In this document: positions 37,232 to 48,199 of the stretch, one piece after another
How positions within the stretch are numbered: position 1 is the stretch's first letter
How the letters are laid out: each line of letters starts with the position of its first letter
From: Drechslerella dactyloides
Lineage: Eukaryota > Ascomycota > Orbiliomycetes > Orbiliales > Orbiliaceae
Reading direction: 5' to 3'
Assembly: GCA_020064725.1 (NCBI GenBank)
Contig: JAGTWJ010000017.1
Coordinates: forward strand, 4,154,001-4,218,000
Length of the DNA stretch: 64,000 nt
Position numbers and translations under genes: made by a program
Notes under the pieces: model-generated
Database searches by the model: none
Seen by the model: only the letters and a program-made list of their open reading frames with translations
What the model was told of the DNA's origin: nothing

Positions 37232-38290
37232 ATGTCGCCAACATATACTGGAAAGTCCCTTTGGGCACTCTTCGAGGGTGCTAACCCAGAAAAGAAGACC
37301 GCACACAACGTTGAAATCAACGAAATCAAGACGCAGCCCGATCTATACCGAATCCCACCATGGTGTAGCATACAAAAGGGCGAATTATCCGACATTTCCA
37401 GATCCTTGCAAGAAAACTCGAAGGCCTTGCAGGTGCTGAGGAATGAGGCGACCGAGAAAGCTTTCGAAGAACAGTTCACTCAGTTCATCTTTTCCTCGAA
37501 TGCTATTGAGAACGCCGGCCTGGAGTATTCCGAGACACAGAGAATTATTCGAAAGATGCTGGCCGATGACAAGTTCATGGTGAATGGAGTCCTCAACTGG
37601 GACTGGCTCGATCAAAATTCTCCGTTTTCCACAAAAGATAGGATCGCACGCCGGGAGGTGATTCAACATGTGCGGGCATTCATGTTCCTAAAGCATGCAC
37701 TCAACGACAGTGGAGCCTTGACAAAGAAAACTCTCCTCAAGTGTCACAACCTCTTGACCGATTGCATCCCATCTGAACAGGGCTTGCAAGGCTATCAGGG
37801 AAAATACCGGACTTGTGAAATGTCGGTTGGAGCCCCCTTGAGGCTGCGCGAAGGCGGTGAACACAAGCCAATGGAGCCTGAGCGTGTCGAGGAGAAGATG
37901 TCAGAGTGGCTTTGCGAATACAATGAATTTCTGCAAAGGTGTCAAGATCCTGTCGCTGGAGCTTCGTATTTGAAGATTAGGTTTCTGGACATCCACCCAT
38001 TCCTGGATGGCAATGGGAGAATGTCACGAATACTCTTCAACACCCTCATAGCGAAGTATTACCCCCACACACTGGTCATATTCGGCGAGACACTCAAGGA
38101 TCAGACAAAATACATCAAGAGTGTCCGGGAATCGATCAGAAGACGGGCGCCGGGTATCTTCGCATTCTTGGCTCTAAGACAGGCCGCAGCCTCGTCTCTC
38201 CAAAGAGTGGCTATGCTCACCGACGAGGAGAAGAGCACCATCAGCCAGAGGGGTAGCATTGAGAACTTGAAGAAGCTACGGGACTGTTGA
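37232..38290 (+). CDS. Fic-domain protein (predicted AMPylase)
   Basis: The frame is intact and intronless, with 352 residues. The catalytic Fic motif is complete at 255-266 (HPFLDGNGRMSR), with the nucleophile-activating His, the metal-binding Asp and the anion-binding GNGR. The flap lies at about 191-215 (KYRTCEMSVGAPLR). An inhibitory-helix motif of the (S/T)xxxE(G/N) type is present near the N-terminus (SNAIEN, 89-94), as in Fic proteins autoinhibited by their own N-terminal part. Family enzymes usually transfer AMP from ATP to Ser/Thr/Tyr of a target, or remove it. No signal peptide, TPR or transmembrane segment is seen, so it differs from the ER-resident animal FICD layout and is probably cytosolic. 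The target is unknown. A C-terminal winged-helix-like segment (about 300-350) is possible. Confidence 0.93.
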   Translation: MSPTYTGKSLWALFEGANPEKKTAHNVEINEIKTQPDLYRIPPWCSIQKGELSDISRSLQENSKALQVLRNEATEKAFEEQFTQFIFSSNAIENAGLEYSETQRIIRKMLADDKFMVNGVLNWDWLDQNSPFSTKDRIARREVIQHVRAFMFLKHALNDSGALTKKTLLKCHNLLTDCIPSEQGLQGYQGKYRTCEMSVGAPLRLREGGEHKPMEPERVEEKMSEWLCEYNEFLQRCQDPVAGASYLKIRFLDIHPFLDGNGRMSRILFNTLIAKYYPHTLVIFGETLKDQTKYIKSVRESIRRRAPGIFAFLALRQAAASSLQRVAMLTDEEKSTISQRGSIENLKKLRDC

Positions 38291-39287
38291 AGGGCCTCAG
38301 GGGTCAATATCGACCATGAGCAGGGGGCTAATACTCGCGCCGGCATTCTTTTATCATAGCAGGGACTTGTTTTGGCGTTTTCATTTTGTATTTAATCAGT
38401 CGACTCACGTTATTAATAAAATACGACATCCAGAACAATCGAACTCGCAATACCCGCACTAAAATTTCGAAGTCAAGATGACACATTAATTGAGGGAGTA
38501 TTTCAATATTTGATACCACAGTCGCTTTATACACGGAAAATGGGCCATTTCACCGGAAACGGCATGCTGTTTGTTCTGCTTGCAGGGGAGAGCATTGTAC
38601 ATATGTTCCGGCTCTGGTCTCATATCAGTACATCCGCGGTCTATTAGACCAACCGAGCCGAGATATTGTAAATCTTGTCGCAAGTACATCGGCCTATTCA
38701 GAGATCAAGATTGTTGAATGCCCGTCCGTTCCTTGGCCACAATGACACGATGTCATGACTGTCGACTGGTCCCGTAAACTAGACCCTCTTTTACTTCTTC
38801 AAGATGTCTGGCTTTACTGTGGGGTTTAGTCGTGCCTGTAAGACCGACGACTAATACTTGTATACAACGTAATGGCCAAGTATCCGTAGATGGCGAGCTA
38901 CAATAGAGAGAGCAGAGACAGATGGACGCCTCTGGAAGCTGGGAGGTTGACGTTGGAATGTGGGCACCGAGGCGTTGTCGGAGTCGGCGAGTGAGCCTCG
39001 GCTAAGAGATGGACACCTGCTGCACGTTCTTTCCCGCAAGGGGCCAGCCGGTAAACAACACCAACATTGACATCCATCCACTCCAGCCGCCATCGTCGCC
39101 TCCCAGCGCTTACCACCACCGCTTCAAATACACTTCTCCGACCTCATTCCCGTGGCCTCAGCGTCCCGCCGTATACCGTGAGCATACAGTCGACGTCTAC
39201 GAAGAAGCCACAGTCATCGAGCCATTACCCGCACCAGCCGGAGCGAGTTTGTGTGTGTCCGACGCGTGCGCTAGTCGTTTTTTCGCC
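38291..39287. other. Intergenic, PEX14 promoter
   Basis: Fic 3' region followed by the PEX14 upstream region. A 120-codon frame at 39009 reads into the PEX14 start in phase, but its N-terminal part has no PEX14 similarity and is taken as leader. Confidence 0.55.
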
Positions 39288-40494
39288 ATGAGGGAGGATC
39301 TCATTCAAGGCGCGGTAAGCCAGATTCCCTCGCTCAACCCTCTCGTACGCGATTTACTGACGGGATCTTGAATATAGGTTAATTGTACGTATTCGCCGCA
39401 ATTATATCGCCGTGTTCTGTCCGCTAACGACGTTGTGATCTCCAGTCCTTCAAGACCCGTCGGTCGCCACTGCCCCTCTCGACAAACGGATCGCATTCCT
39501 GCAGTCGAAGAACCTAACTCCCGATGAGATCTCGGCCGCTCTGCAGAGAACGGGTGTCGACCCGTCGTTAATACCAAGTTTCGCTCCCGCTCCGTCCGGT
39601 TTCGGCGTACCGCAGAGGCCGGCTGGGTTCGGGCAGGGGTATGGAGGCGGCTACTTTGCACCAGCCCAGAGGCAAGAGTACGTCATCGCCATTTGTATTT
39701 GTGCATATTGATTTGCTCGCGGCATGAGCTAACTTGCAATTAGACCTGCCGGACGGGACTGGAGAGACTGGTTTGTGATGGCCACGGTCTCAGGTACCGT
39801 AGGCTACGGGATCTACCAACTTGCGAAACGATATGTCGTCCCGATAATTGCGCCGCCAACGCCGGAAGCTCTTGCTGCGGATAAGGCAGCCATCGACACG
39901 GCCTTTTCCGACGCATTTGCGCTGCTCGAATCGCTAAAGACCGATACCGAAGCCCTCAAGGAGGCTGAAGAGAAGCGGAACACCAAGGTCGACCAGGCCC
40001 TCGAGGAAGTGGAGCGCGTCGTGGAGACCCTGAAGGAGGCTAGCAAGAGGAGGGAGGACGAGAATAAGAGACTGAACGACGAAGTTCGCAATCTTAAGGA
40101 TCTGATACCCAAGGCGCTGGACGGTCACAAGGAGACTCAAGCGGCAAGCCTGAAGGATCTGCAGGCCGAATTGAAGTCGCTCAAGGCTTTGCTTGTGAAT
40201 AGGGCAAGCGCGACCACAAGATTCACGCCTCCACCCGCTCAGCCGGCACACTTTGTCGCACCGTCGGCGGCATCCGTATCCGTGCCGTCCGGTGCTTCGT
40301 CGCCTGCTCCGTCCACTGTTAGCGAAGTGACTGTCAACGGAGGCGGACAAGCGCTCGGAGGAGGAAAACCTCTTGGCACGATAACCGGTGGAAGGAGTGC
40401 GATTCCAGCTTGGCAGTTGGCGGCGCAACAGAAAGCCGCCGCCGCTGCCGCTGCCACGAATGGCGAATCTTCAGGCTCATCTGAAGCTAAATGA
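39288..40494 (+). CDS. pex14: Peroxin 14 (Pex14), peroxisomal import docking protein
   Basis: Four exons, 39288-39314, 39378-39384 (7 nt), 39446-39677 and 39744-40494, give 338 residues. The conserved N-terminal domain that binds Pex5/Pex19 only reads correctly with the microexon: MREDLIQGAVNFLQDPSV, then KRIAFLQSKNLTPDEISAAL (about 1-50). A Gly/Pro linker, the RDWRDWF motif and a hydrophobic membrane segment (about 95-118, VMATVSGTVGYGIYQLAKRY) follow. A long coiled coil (about 125-190) and an Ala/Ser/Pro-rich tail complete the protein. It sits in the peroxisomal membrane, where the family forms the docking complex with Pex13/Pex17 for PTS1 and PTS2 cargo receptors. The length is normal. Confidence 0.93.
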
Positions 40495-41135
40495 GTCTTG
40501 TTAGTTGTAATGTCATAAGCATTGTATATGCTCACGCTGCACAAATTGGATCCCTCCCGTGTCAGTTTGGAAATTTGCGGTCGTCATGTCGGGCATACGG
40601 TTCAGTCACTTCGTTCGTTCCGAGATTCCAGGTTTTCCAGCGCTTTCTGGTGTAGCTATTTTGTCTTTCACGTCCCTGCTTCACGTTCATGTTGTTACGC
40701 GGTTGCTTATAACGAGTTGACATGGTGGTCACACACAAACACGACCAACTTGCCAGTTGCATGCTGTATATATAAAGATCTAAAGATTAATGCTTAGTAG
40801 TCGCCGTAATATGCCTGCTTGCCTTGAGATGTGATAGATCATGCATCGTCTTCGTCGTTCAGCCCTACTATATTATCTGCGATCCCGAGTGGCGGTTGCT
40901 GCCCAGTTTCTGGTGTTGCGTTGATGCGCCATCGCCAGCCTTTTCTTTCGGACTCGAACGCGCTTCGATTTACGTCTTTCACTCATCATCGGCCCTGCGG
41001 AACCTTCACACTCCATCACTCTCCTTCACCACCACACCCATCGCCACCGTCGGCGACCGCGGCGACAAAGTTCCTCGCGAGGCACCGAGCAGATATGGTC
41101 TGAAACCCCATCGACGCGAAGCTCTAATCTGGGAG
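40495..41135. other. Intergenic, cyclin gene promoter
   Basis: A short region between PEX14 and the cyclin gene, C/T-rich toward 41040. A frame open from 40824 is in phase with the cyclin, but its N-terminal part is not cyclin-like. Confidence 0.55.
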
Positions 41136-42398
41136 ATGCCAGCAAGTGCTCCGATGAGGCATAACCTGGCACCGCCATCGCACGCCGTCGACACGGAAGA
41201 CCTCATGATGGACGACTCGGATCTGTACGACCAGTGGCTCTTCACGGATGAAGAGCTGCTGCGAACTCCATCGATAATCAAGGGAGGAATCACGGTCCAG
41301 CAGGAGCGCGAGGGCAGGAGTAAAGGGTGTAATTTCATCCTCCAGGTCGGGATCAAGCTTAAGTTGCCGCAGCTCACCCTGGCGACTGCCTCGGTATTCC
41401 TCCATCGCTTTTTCATGCGCGAGTCGCTCCGGGATTTCCACTACTATGTAAGGACGGATCCACATCCCCCGTGTTTTACGATTTTCGCTGCGGCGATGAC
41501 ACTTGCTGGTATGGAGACTTGCTGACACGTGCTTTTCGCTATAGAATGTTGCCGCTACAGCCCTGTATCTTGCGACGAAGGTTGAAGAGAATTGCCGGAA
41601 GCTATCAGACCTGATCCAGGCTGTGGGGCGGACGGCGCAGAAGAATGACCAGATCATCATCGATGAGCAATGCAAGGAATACTGGAAATGGCACGATACC
41701 ATCATGTTCACCGAGGAACACATGCTAGCAGCCCTCTGCTACGACTTCAACATCGAGAAACCCTACAAACTTCTACAGGACTATCTGGAGAAGATCTCCG
41801 TCGAGGATGGCGGCAGAAACCACAAGGACATCATGAAAGCAGGATGGGCATTCATCAACGATTCGCACCTGACCGTCTTGTGTCTCATGTTCCCAGCATC
41901 AACCATCGCCGGCGCAGCGCTATACATGAGCGCGAAGTTCAACGACACGGTCTTCCAAGACGGCAAGGACGGCAAGCCCTGGTGGAAGGTTATAGGGGTA
42001 GATCTTCTTGACATTAAGAAAGCCTGCAACCAAATGGCGGATCTCTATGAGTACGTCAAAACGCTGTCCCACTCATCATCCAGGGGCTTACAGGCATAAC
42101 TGACGGATAGTATCTCTTTTACAGGAACAACCCTTTGAAGAACGCAGATGGGAAGTACCCAACCACACCTGAGACGGAAGATACAAACAGCAACCGGACA
42201 CGCCAGTCCCTGCCAGCTGCGAGACTCGCCTACGAAGACTCCGAGGGTGTCCCGAATAGCAGCAATGGAACGAGCATGCCGGATGCGCCGTCTGTTTCCG
42301 ATTCCAAGCTGCCGGATACCTCGCAAAGCATCGCGACGGACGAGCGCGAGGAAGGCGAGTTTGAAGACGATGATGATCGAGAGGAAGGTGAGCTGTGA
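41136..42398 (+). CDS. Transcription-type cyclin (cyclin T/K, Pch1-like)
   Basis: Exons 41136-41447, 41545-42050 and 42125-42398 give 363 residues. The cyclin box begins WLFTDEELLRTPSIIKGGIT, continues QQEREGRSKGCNFILQVGIK and LATASVFLHRFFMRESLRDF, and after intron 1 (GTAAGG...CTATAG) reads YNVAATALYLATKVEENCRK. This is the classic pattern of cyclins that pair with Cdk9/Cdk12-type kinases acting on the RNA polymerase II C-terminal domain. The second cyclin fold (FNIEKPYKLLQDYLEKIS) ends near residue 270. An acidic tail finishes EEGEFEDDDDREEGEL. The best guess is the P-TEFb cyclin (Pch1-like); a Ctk2-type role is possible. A start at 40824 would add about 100 poorly conserved residues and is not preferred. 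Confidence 0.85.
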
Positions 42399-43898
42399 AT
42401 GTAGTGACTGTGATTTCTAATCCGCCAAATATTTTCTTCTCTTTTCTTTCTATACATATGTTATCGACCTATACATACTATTTCTGTATCGTCTTTGGGT
42501 GCACTGGCCGTGTCAGGTTCGAAGGTATTATGGCATTTCTTTGGTATTGGAGTTTGAGGCCGGTGGCTGGGTTGGTATGAGATCAATGATCAATGGTGTA
42601 CTATAGATTCATAGCGCTTAACGGTAATCAATAATGTCTCCACGGCGTTAACGTTATGGTATATGAAGAGTAACAAGTACAGGTACAGTTACCTCCGAGT
42701 CTGCAGAGATATATGGAAGGTACAAGAGTCAGGTCTGGCTCGCACTGTGGAGACTCTTTGGATTGGACAAGCCGCATCTGTCAAATGTCAATTCCCCTCC
42801 TCAGATGTGAGAGCAAGAGCTATTTCATGCATAGAAGCCCTGTTAAATTGGCGGCCCGCGTGGTGTGGTTTGCATTTGGCTCCGATGTCATGCGCGGAGG
42901 TCCGTCCGTTTGGCGTTGTGAAACGACCGCGACGGTTTCGAAACACCACAAGTTTTATCGCAAGACTGCTCCGAACTGAACTGTTCGGCACCAAAGTCGA
43001 CCGCTGGCTGACATTCCCGGACTCAGCAATCCTCGAGGGCGCTTTCTGAGGCTTATCGAGTAGTCTTCAGGCCCTTCAATCAACAATTGTGGCTCGAATC
43101 TACGTCTTCGCAGATGGGCCTACTGGGTCCTGCGACAGTCTTTATATCTCAACTACGCAATCTATGGGTCCGATGGTAACTATACCACCGCCGCTTGCTC
43201 TTGGCAGGGCGCGAAGAGAAATGTTTCTATCTCGAACGACTCGGATTATGGAGCCGTTGCCCCATTGGTTAGTCAGTCGCCGTGCACCGGTTTGAATGGC
43301 CGGCCACCTAGTCGACTCACCATGTTACCGGAAACCGGGCCCCTTCCCTCTCTCCCTTTCTAAATATTGCCGTTTGGTAAAAGGTGCGGGCTAGAACCAC
43401 CTGAATACCAAACGGACGTCCCTTGAAAGAGGAGGAGCAAGGCAGGCGGGCAGATTCACATCATCGTATATGGCCGTTTATGGGATGGTGGCAACCTCTC
43501 ACTGCTTGACGCAGTGCACGACACCTGCGATTTTCAACTTGTAGCACTCTATCACGCTCGTTATACGTTATTCTGCGAGTGCTTCAACCACTGCTTTCAC
43601 CGCCACCACGACATTCATTTCAACTATCATTGCGCGAAAGGGCTCGGGGTTTTGTTTAATACCTGCAGGAACAGTCGATATCGGTCGAAACGCAGCTTCT
43701 AAAACGGCGCAGACGCGAGGGGAAGCGGGAAGGGGAACGATTTAAGAATATTCGATCGATCGATTCGGCCGGTTTTCGAACATCCGTTCATGCATGCATA
43801 TGCTCATATACTATTATATACTCCGCGCAGGCGACACTATATTGCAGATGCACCCATGACTCGCCGCTTCTCAGCACCTACGACTACAAATACAACAT
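42399..43898. other. Intergenic region with a strong hairpin
   Basis: I find no supported gene in 1.5 kb. The short frame at 42663-43049 has no domain or conserved start. A long inverted repeat lies at 43370-43415 and is listed separately. The last 100 bases are the promoter and leader of the rhodopsin-like gene. Confidence 0.5.
43370..43415. repeat. Inverted repeat / stem-loop
   Basis: The arms CCGTTTGGTA (43370-43379) and TACCAAACGG (43406-43415) are perfect reverse complements. Inside them AGGTG (43382-43386) pairs with CACCT (43398-43402) after a small internal loop. The total is 15 bp around an 11-nt loop. It could be an RNA hairpin, a protein-binding palindrome or a mobile element end. 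Confidence 0.6.
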
Positions 43899-45587
43899 AT
43901 GAGCGACAGATTGAGTGCCGAAAAAGCAGCTGACGCTGCCGCCTCGCTCGCCCTCGACCTCCACGCCATGACGATTGACAGCTCAAATAGTAATGGCAAT
44001 GATGGCTATAACATGTCCGCCATCGCGCTGTCATATGGCTTCATCGACTACTTTGACGACCGATCTTTCGGTAGCGCCATCTTGGATCAGTCGACGAAGG
44101 CCAATCCGTCACGGCTGGGGTCGTCATCGCAGCTGGCTACTGCGACGCCGTTCCTCGTGACGGTTGGTATCGCGGCGTTGATGTTGCGGTTCTTCTCGAG
44201 GACGAGGTTCCATGCGAGGCTGTGGTGGGATGATTTATTTGCGGTGCTGGCGGGGCTTTTTTTGACTGCGAGTCAGTTGATATTCATCCGGATTGTATAT
44301 TTGGGTATGAGAAAAAACCACTGGGGATACGCGTCGGTGGACTGAATGCGAATGCTGAATGTCTTGAACTGAGCTAATGGTGTATGCTATAGGACGAGCA
44401 TCGTTGGATACAATGCTGCAAACTACCAAGGAGTGGGAAGACGAGCGGATGGAGAGAATCAGTGTCGGGCTGAAGTTGTACATGGCCTTCGAGCTACTGT
44501 ACATTATCAGGTAGGTCATATGACATATGTTCTGATATGATGCTTCAAAACTTCTTCGGAATACTGATTTTATCAACAGCTCCTTTTTTATCAAGTACAG
44601 CTTCTTGTTCCTTTACCTGAGGATATCGTAAGTAGACATCATGCGGTTGCCATTTGACTATGCTGGAGGATTATCGGACTAATGGAACATCTTTTGTAGG
44701 CAAGAGACCAAGAGTATCAAGTGGTTCCTTCGGGGAGCTTTCCTGGTCACGACACTTTCGTTCGGGTTCTGCATTCTCGCCCTTTTCCTAACCTGCATGC
44801 CCCTCTCCGATTTCTGGAGCATAACAGCCTCACAACGTATGTAACATGACTCTTGATCGACTTGTTTTATGGTGAATTGTCTGCTAACGATCTTGCTACA
44901 GCATCCTGTGAACGGAAGATCCTCCTTTCTTTTGGCACCGGAATCTCCAACATTGTAACAGACACCATTGTTCTTGCGATCCTGGTCCCTCTACTCATGC
45001 AAGCAAGTCTCAGCAAAGCCCAGATCAGAGGCGTCATCTGCTTATACATCTGTGGTGCACTCGTCATCGTCGCCTCGGGGCTCCGCTTCGCCACACAGCT
45101 CATGGATGTATCGATGCTCCAAAGCATGGGCTGGTCTCTCATCGAGGTCTCACTGGCGCTGATACTCCTCTGCGCGCCCATGTGCGCAAAGCTTCTCTCT
45201 GCGCCACTGATACAGGAGACCGGCTGCCCGGTCAAGAAGCCTCATCACAACTTTGACCGTCGCTACTCGTCATCGCCGTTTGATAAGAATCTACCGGCAC
45301 CTCCGCCCGTCATGGGGGGTGCTAAACCCCAGCGTGTGGGACCTGGTAGGGCAGCACGTCTGGTAAAAGAGATTAGCAGTCCTATGTACAAGAGGCTGAA
45401 GGTCGGGAGGAGGGAGACGGCAAACGGTACGACGGTGTGGGAGGTGCAGCCGCTGTCTGCGACTACAGCAGCAACGGAGACGACATCTAATCTCCCGCCA
45501 TGGACACCGGTTGACAGGACACGGCAGATGAGCGAGTCACCGCTGCCGCCGTTGCCGCGGACAAATACTCTCCCGGTAAGGGTGTGA
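43899..45587 (+). CDS. Fungal rhodopsin-like integral membrane protein (Pth11/SAT4-type)
   Basis: Five exons, 43899-44304, 44393-44510, 44580-44627, 44700-44836 and 44902-45587, give 464 residues. All donors and acceptors are canonical (GTATGA, GTAGGT, GTAAGT, GTATGT). After a 75-residue polar N-terminus come hydrophobic helices (TPFLVTVGIAALMLRFFSRT, WWDDLFAVLAGLFLTASQLI, LYMAFELLYIIS, FFIKYSFLFLYLRIS, WFLRGAFLVTTLSFGFCILA, NIVTDTIVLAILVPLLMQAS, VICLYICGALVIVASGLRFA, IEVSLALILLCAPMCAKLLS). The LWWDD and CERK motifs and the seven-helix layout fit the fungal rhodopsin-like domain. No CFEM domain is present. The C-terminus is a 130-residue polar tail. The family is poorly characterised; some relatives act as surface receptors. 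Confidence 0.85.
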
Positions 45588-46635
45588 GTAGAGTTCAAAA
45601 AGAAGACGGAAATATGGCGGATCCTGTGATGCTGTGCGTGAAGGTATATATTGGTGCTGTTCGAAAAAGCTTAGATTTCCCGGCCTGGTGCATTTTGACG
45701 ATTTTGCTTTCGAAGCCGCTCTTTGAGTTTCTTTTACCCGCGTGGGATTTTTTCCGACTGTTGTCTTTCGTTTCATTCCAGCCTGTATTGCGGTGCGGCT
45801 TGCAGGTCGAGCAGTTCAGAGACTTGACGACTCTGGATATATCTAGTCTCATTTCCTTGGTTACATTAAAATTATCGATACCCCGACAGTCTTTCAACAC
45901 TCCTTTGATTCTACTTTGTAATTTGGTACAATTTCAATTCCAATTGCATGAAGACTGTCTGTATAGTATAGACTACGTGCGTTTGACTTCTGGTTGACCA
46001 GACAAATATTGATACGCGTGTCCACCGGCACCGGGCTCTTAAGATTGGTGACTTGCATCGTATTGGCGTAACAGATATCTATCAACCTAGATATTATAAC
46101 ATTCGAAGCGAAGGTGTCATGAATGTTTCGTCGGTTATCATCTGCTCTAATCTCGGGGAGGATCCGAGAATCGGGATACGAGTTGCCTTGATCTGACTGG
46201 AACTTGCTAGCCGGATTGCTTGGAATACACATGAGCCGAGAATGATTTTGTGGAGAAGACGTTCTGTATGCACGTATGGCAATGGTCCAGAGGATCACAA
46301 GTCATGTTGCATGTTGTAATTTGGTTGGGCACCATCGGCTCTGCCGAGCCTTCGAGTTCAAGTCTGGGGCATTTTCAGCCACGGGTAAACGTCGCTTCTG
46401 ACGCGCTCACGTCGCGGATAGCCAAGGCACAGATGCTAGATGCCGGGCTGTACCACCATATAATCCAGCGATAGATCCGGATCCAATATCTTCATTCGAA
46501 GCATCAGTTAGACTTGCAAGCCTTTGAATTTCGCTAGCTGTCACATCGAATATCACTACAGTTTCATACGTATACCATATCTAGATTATCTGGCTGCGTT
46601 TACAGCGTTTACGCGTAACACAATTGAATTCCAAA
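45588..46635. other. Intergenic, SDR gene promoter
   Basis: Rhodopsin-like gene 3' end and the SDR upstream region. Short frames (for example 45584-45997) show no domain. Confidence 0.55.
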
Positions 46636-48199
46636 ATGGCAGACCGTCTGAAGCAGCTCCAGGGACACATCGGTCCGCTTTCCGGCAACTACCCTGCCGG
46701 CATGTTTGCCGACCAAACCGCTATCATCACTGGTAGCGGACAGGGTATCGGCGCCGAGTGCGCAAAGCTGTTCGCGAAGGACGGCGCAAAGGTTGTCGTG
46801 TGCGATATTGATAAGGCGAAGGCTGAAGCTGTTGCGAAGGAGATTAACGAGAGTGGTGGGAAGGCGATTGCATGCGCTGGAGACGTCACTAGTCAGGTAA
46901 GTCTCGACGTACCTATGCAATAGAAATCTGCAGATCTGTATCACTTATCAGGCTCTCGAGAGAATCTTAATACTAATCTGATTGTTTGCTTTCGTAAAAT
47001 ACTAGGAGTACAATGATGAGCTGGTGAAGAAGGCCGCCGAGTTTGGCAACGGGAAGATCCACCATCTCGTGCTGAATGGTACGTTAACTCATAAAGATAG
47101 CTGTTTCCTTGTTTCTCCTTTGTTCAATTCAAAGCTTTATAAACCGTATATAGATCGTCTGATACTAATTTATGAGGTGTATTTTACTCTAGCTGGGTTC
47201 ACGTGGGATGCTGGTACGATTCCCAAATCAACGTCGGCACCACGCAGATTCAAACTTACCGTGGACATGGTTGCTGATGTATTCTCTTAGTCATCCACAA
47301 GATGACGGACAAGCAGCTCGATGCCATGATCAATGTCCACAATAAGGCTCCCTTTATGCTGGTCAGAGCTGCGGCCCCATACTTCCGCGTCACCGACGGC
47401 GAGAATCGGACAATCACCACAGTCTCGTCAACCACTGGTGTTAACGGAAACGCTGGCCAGCTGAGTATGCATGCCCTCAGGCCTCCCAGATTCCCAACGT
47501 TTTGCGCATCAGACCATATCACTCACTCTGCATAAATATTGCATATCGTTCAATACGAACTCTTTTCTCTACAAACGTGGAAGCTAGCTAACTTGACCGC
47601 CTTACAAAGACTATAGTATTGCTAAATCGGCCGTGACTGGAATGGCAAAGACAATGTACGCATTGCATTGCATTGCATCGATGCATTCTCCCTATACCAA
47701 ATGTGCCAGCTAAATATTATATATCTATATCGGATTGTAACATTGACGCGGTTCTGGTAGTGCTCGGGAATGGGGCCCCAAGTTTGGCGTCCGGGCAAAC
47801 TGTGTCGCATACGGATACATCGTGAGTCCTCACAAGCTCACTATATTTACGCGAACTTTTGATGCATGTCGACTGACGTATCTACTTCTGCAACAATAGC
47901 AAACGCGCCTAACGGCCTCCAAAGAAGCTGGTGGCTTCGCTGTCTACGGCGATGAGAAAGTTGCCATTGGCATCCCTGGCGCCGGCGGTCCTGCCACGGG
48001 CGGATTGAAGGATATACCGCTGCAGAGGGGTGGCACGCCGACTGAGGCTGCTGGTGCTATTATCGCGCTTGCTAGCCCACTTATGAGTTATGTTACTGGG
48101 CACGTACTGGTGAGTCTTCATTTAGCTGGAACGACCGAATCTTTGGATATGACTGATGGTTGGATTTCGTAGATGGTTACTGGTGGACGGAATATGTAA
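46636..48199 (+). CDS. Short-chain dehydrogenase/reductase (SDR), 3-oxoacyl-ACP reductase-like
   Basis: Eight exons, 46636-46896, 47006-47078, 47193-47213, 47291-47464, 47610-47655, 47761-47821, 47900-48109 and 48173-48199, give 290 residues. The classical SDR signature is complete: TGSGQGIG cofactor loop (about 33-40), NAG (about 111-113, partly from the 21-nt exon), the catalytic Ser region VSSTTG and the active-site YSIAK. EWGPKFGVRANCVAYGYIQT follows, and the end is HVLMVTGGRNM. The residue after the glycine-rich strand is Asp (VCDIDKAKA), which suggests NAD(H) preference; this is inference. It probably reduces a ketone or oxidises an alcohol in fatty acid or secondary metabolism. The substrate cannot be told from sequence. 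No organelle signal is clear. Confidence 0.88.

Noticed and set aside
40824..41135. N-terminal extension of the cyclin
   Set aside because: In phase but not cyclin-like; Ser/His/Pro-rich sequence typical of a leader, so the start at 41136 is preferred.
42663..43049. 128-codon plus-strand frame upstream of the rhodopsin-like gene
   Set aside because: Contains overlapping frames of the same quality; no domain or start context.
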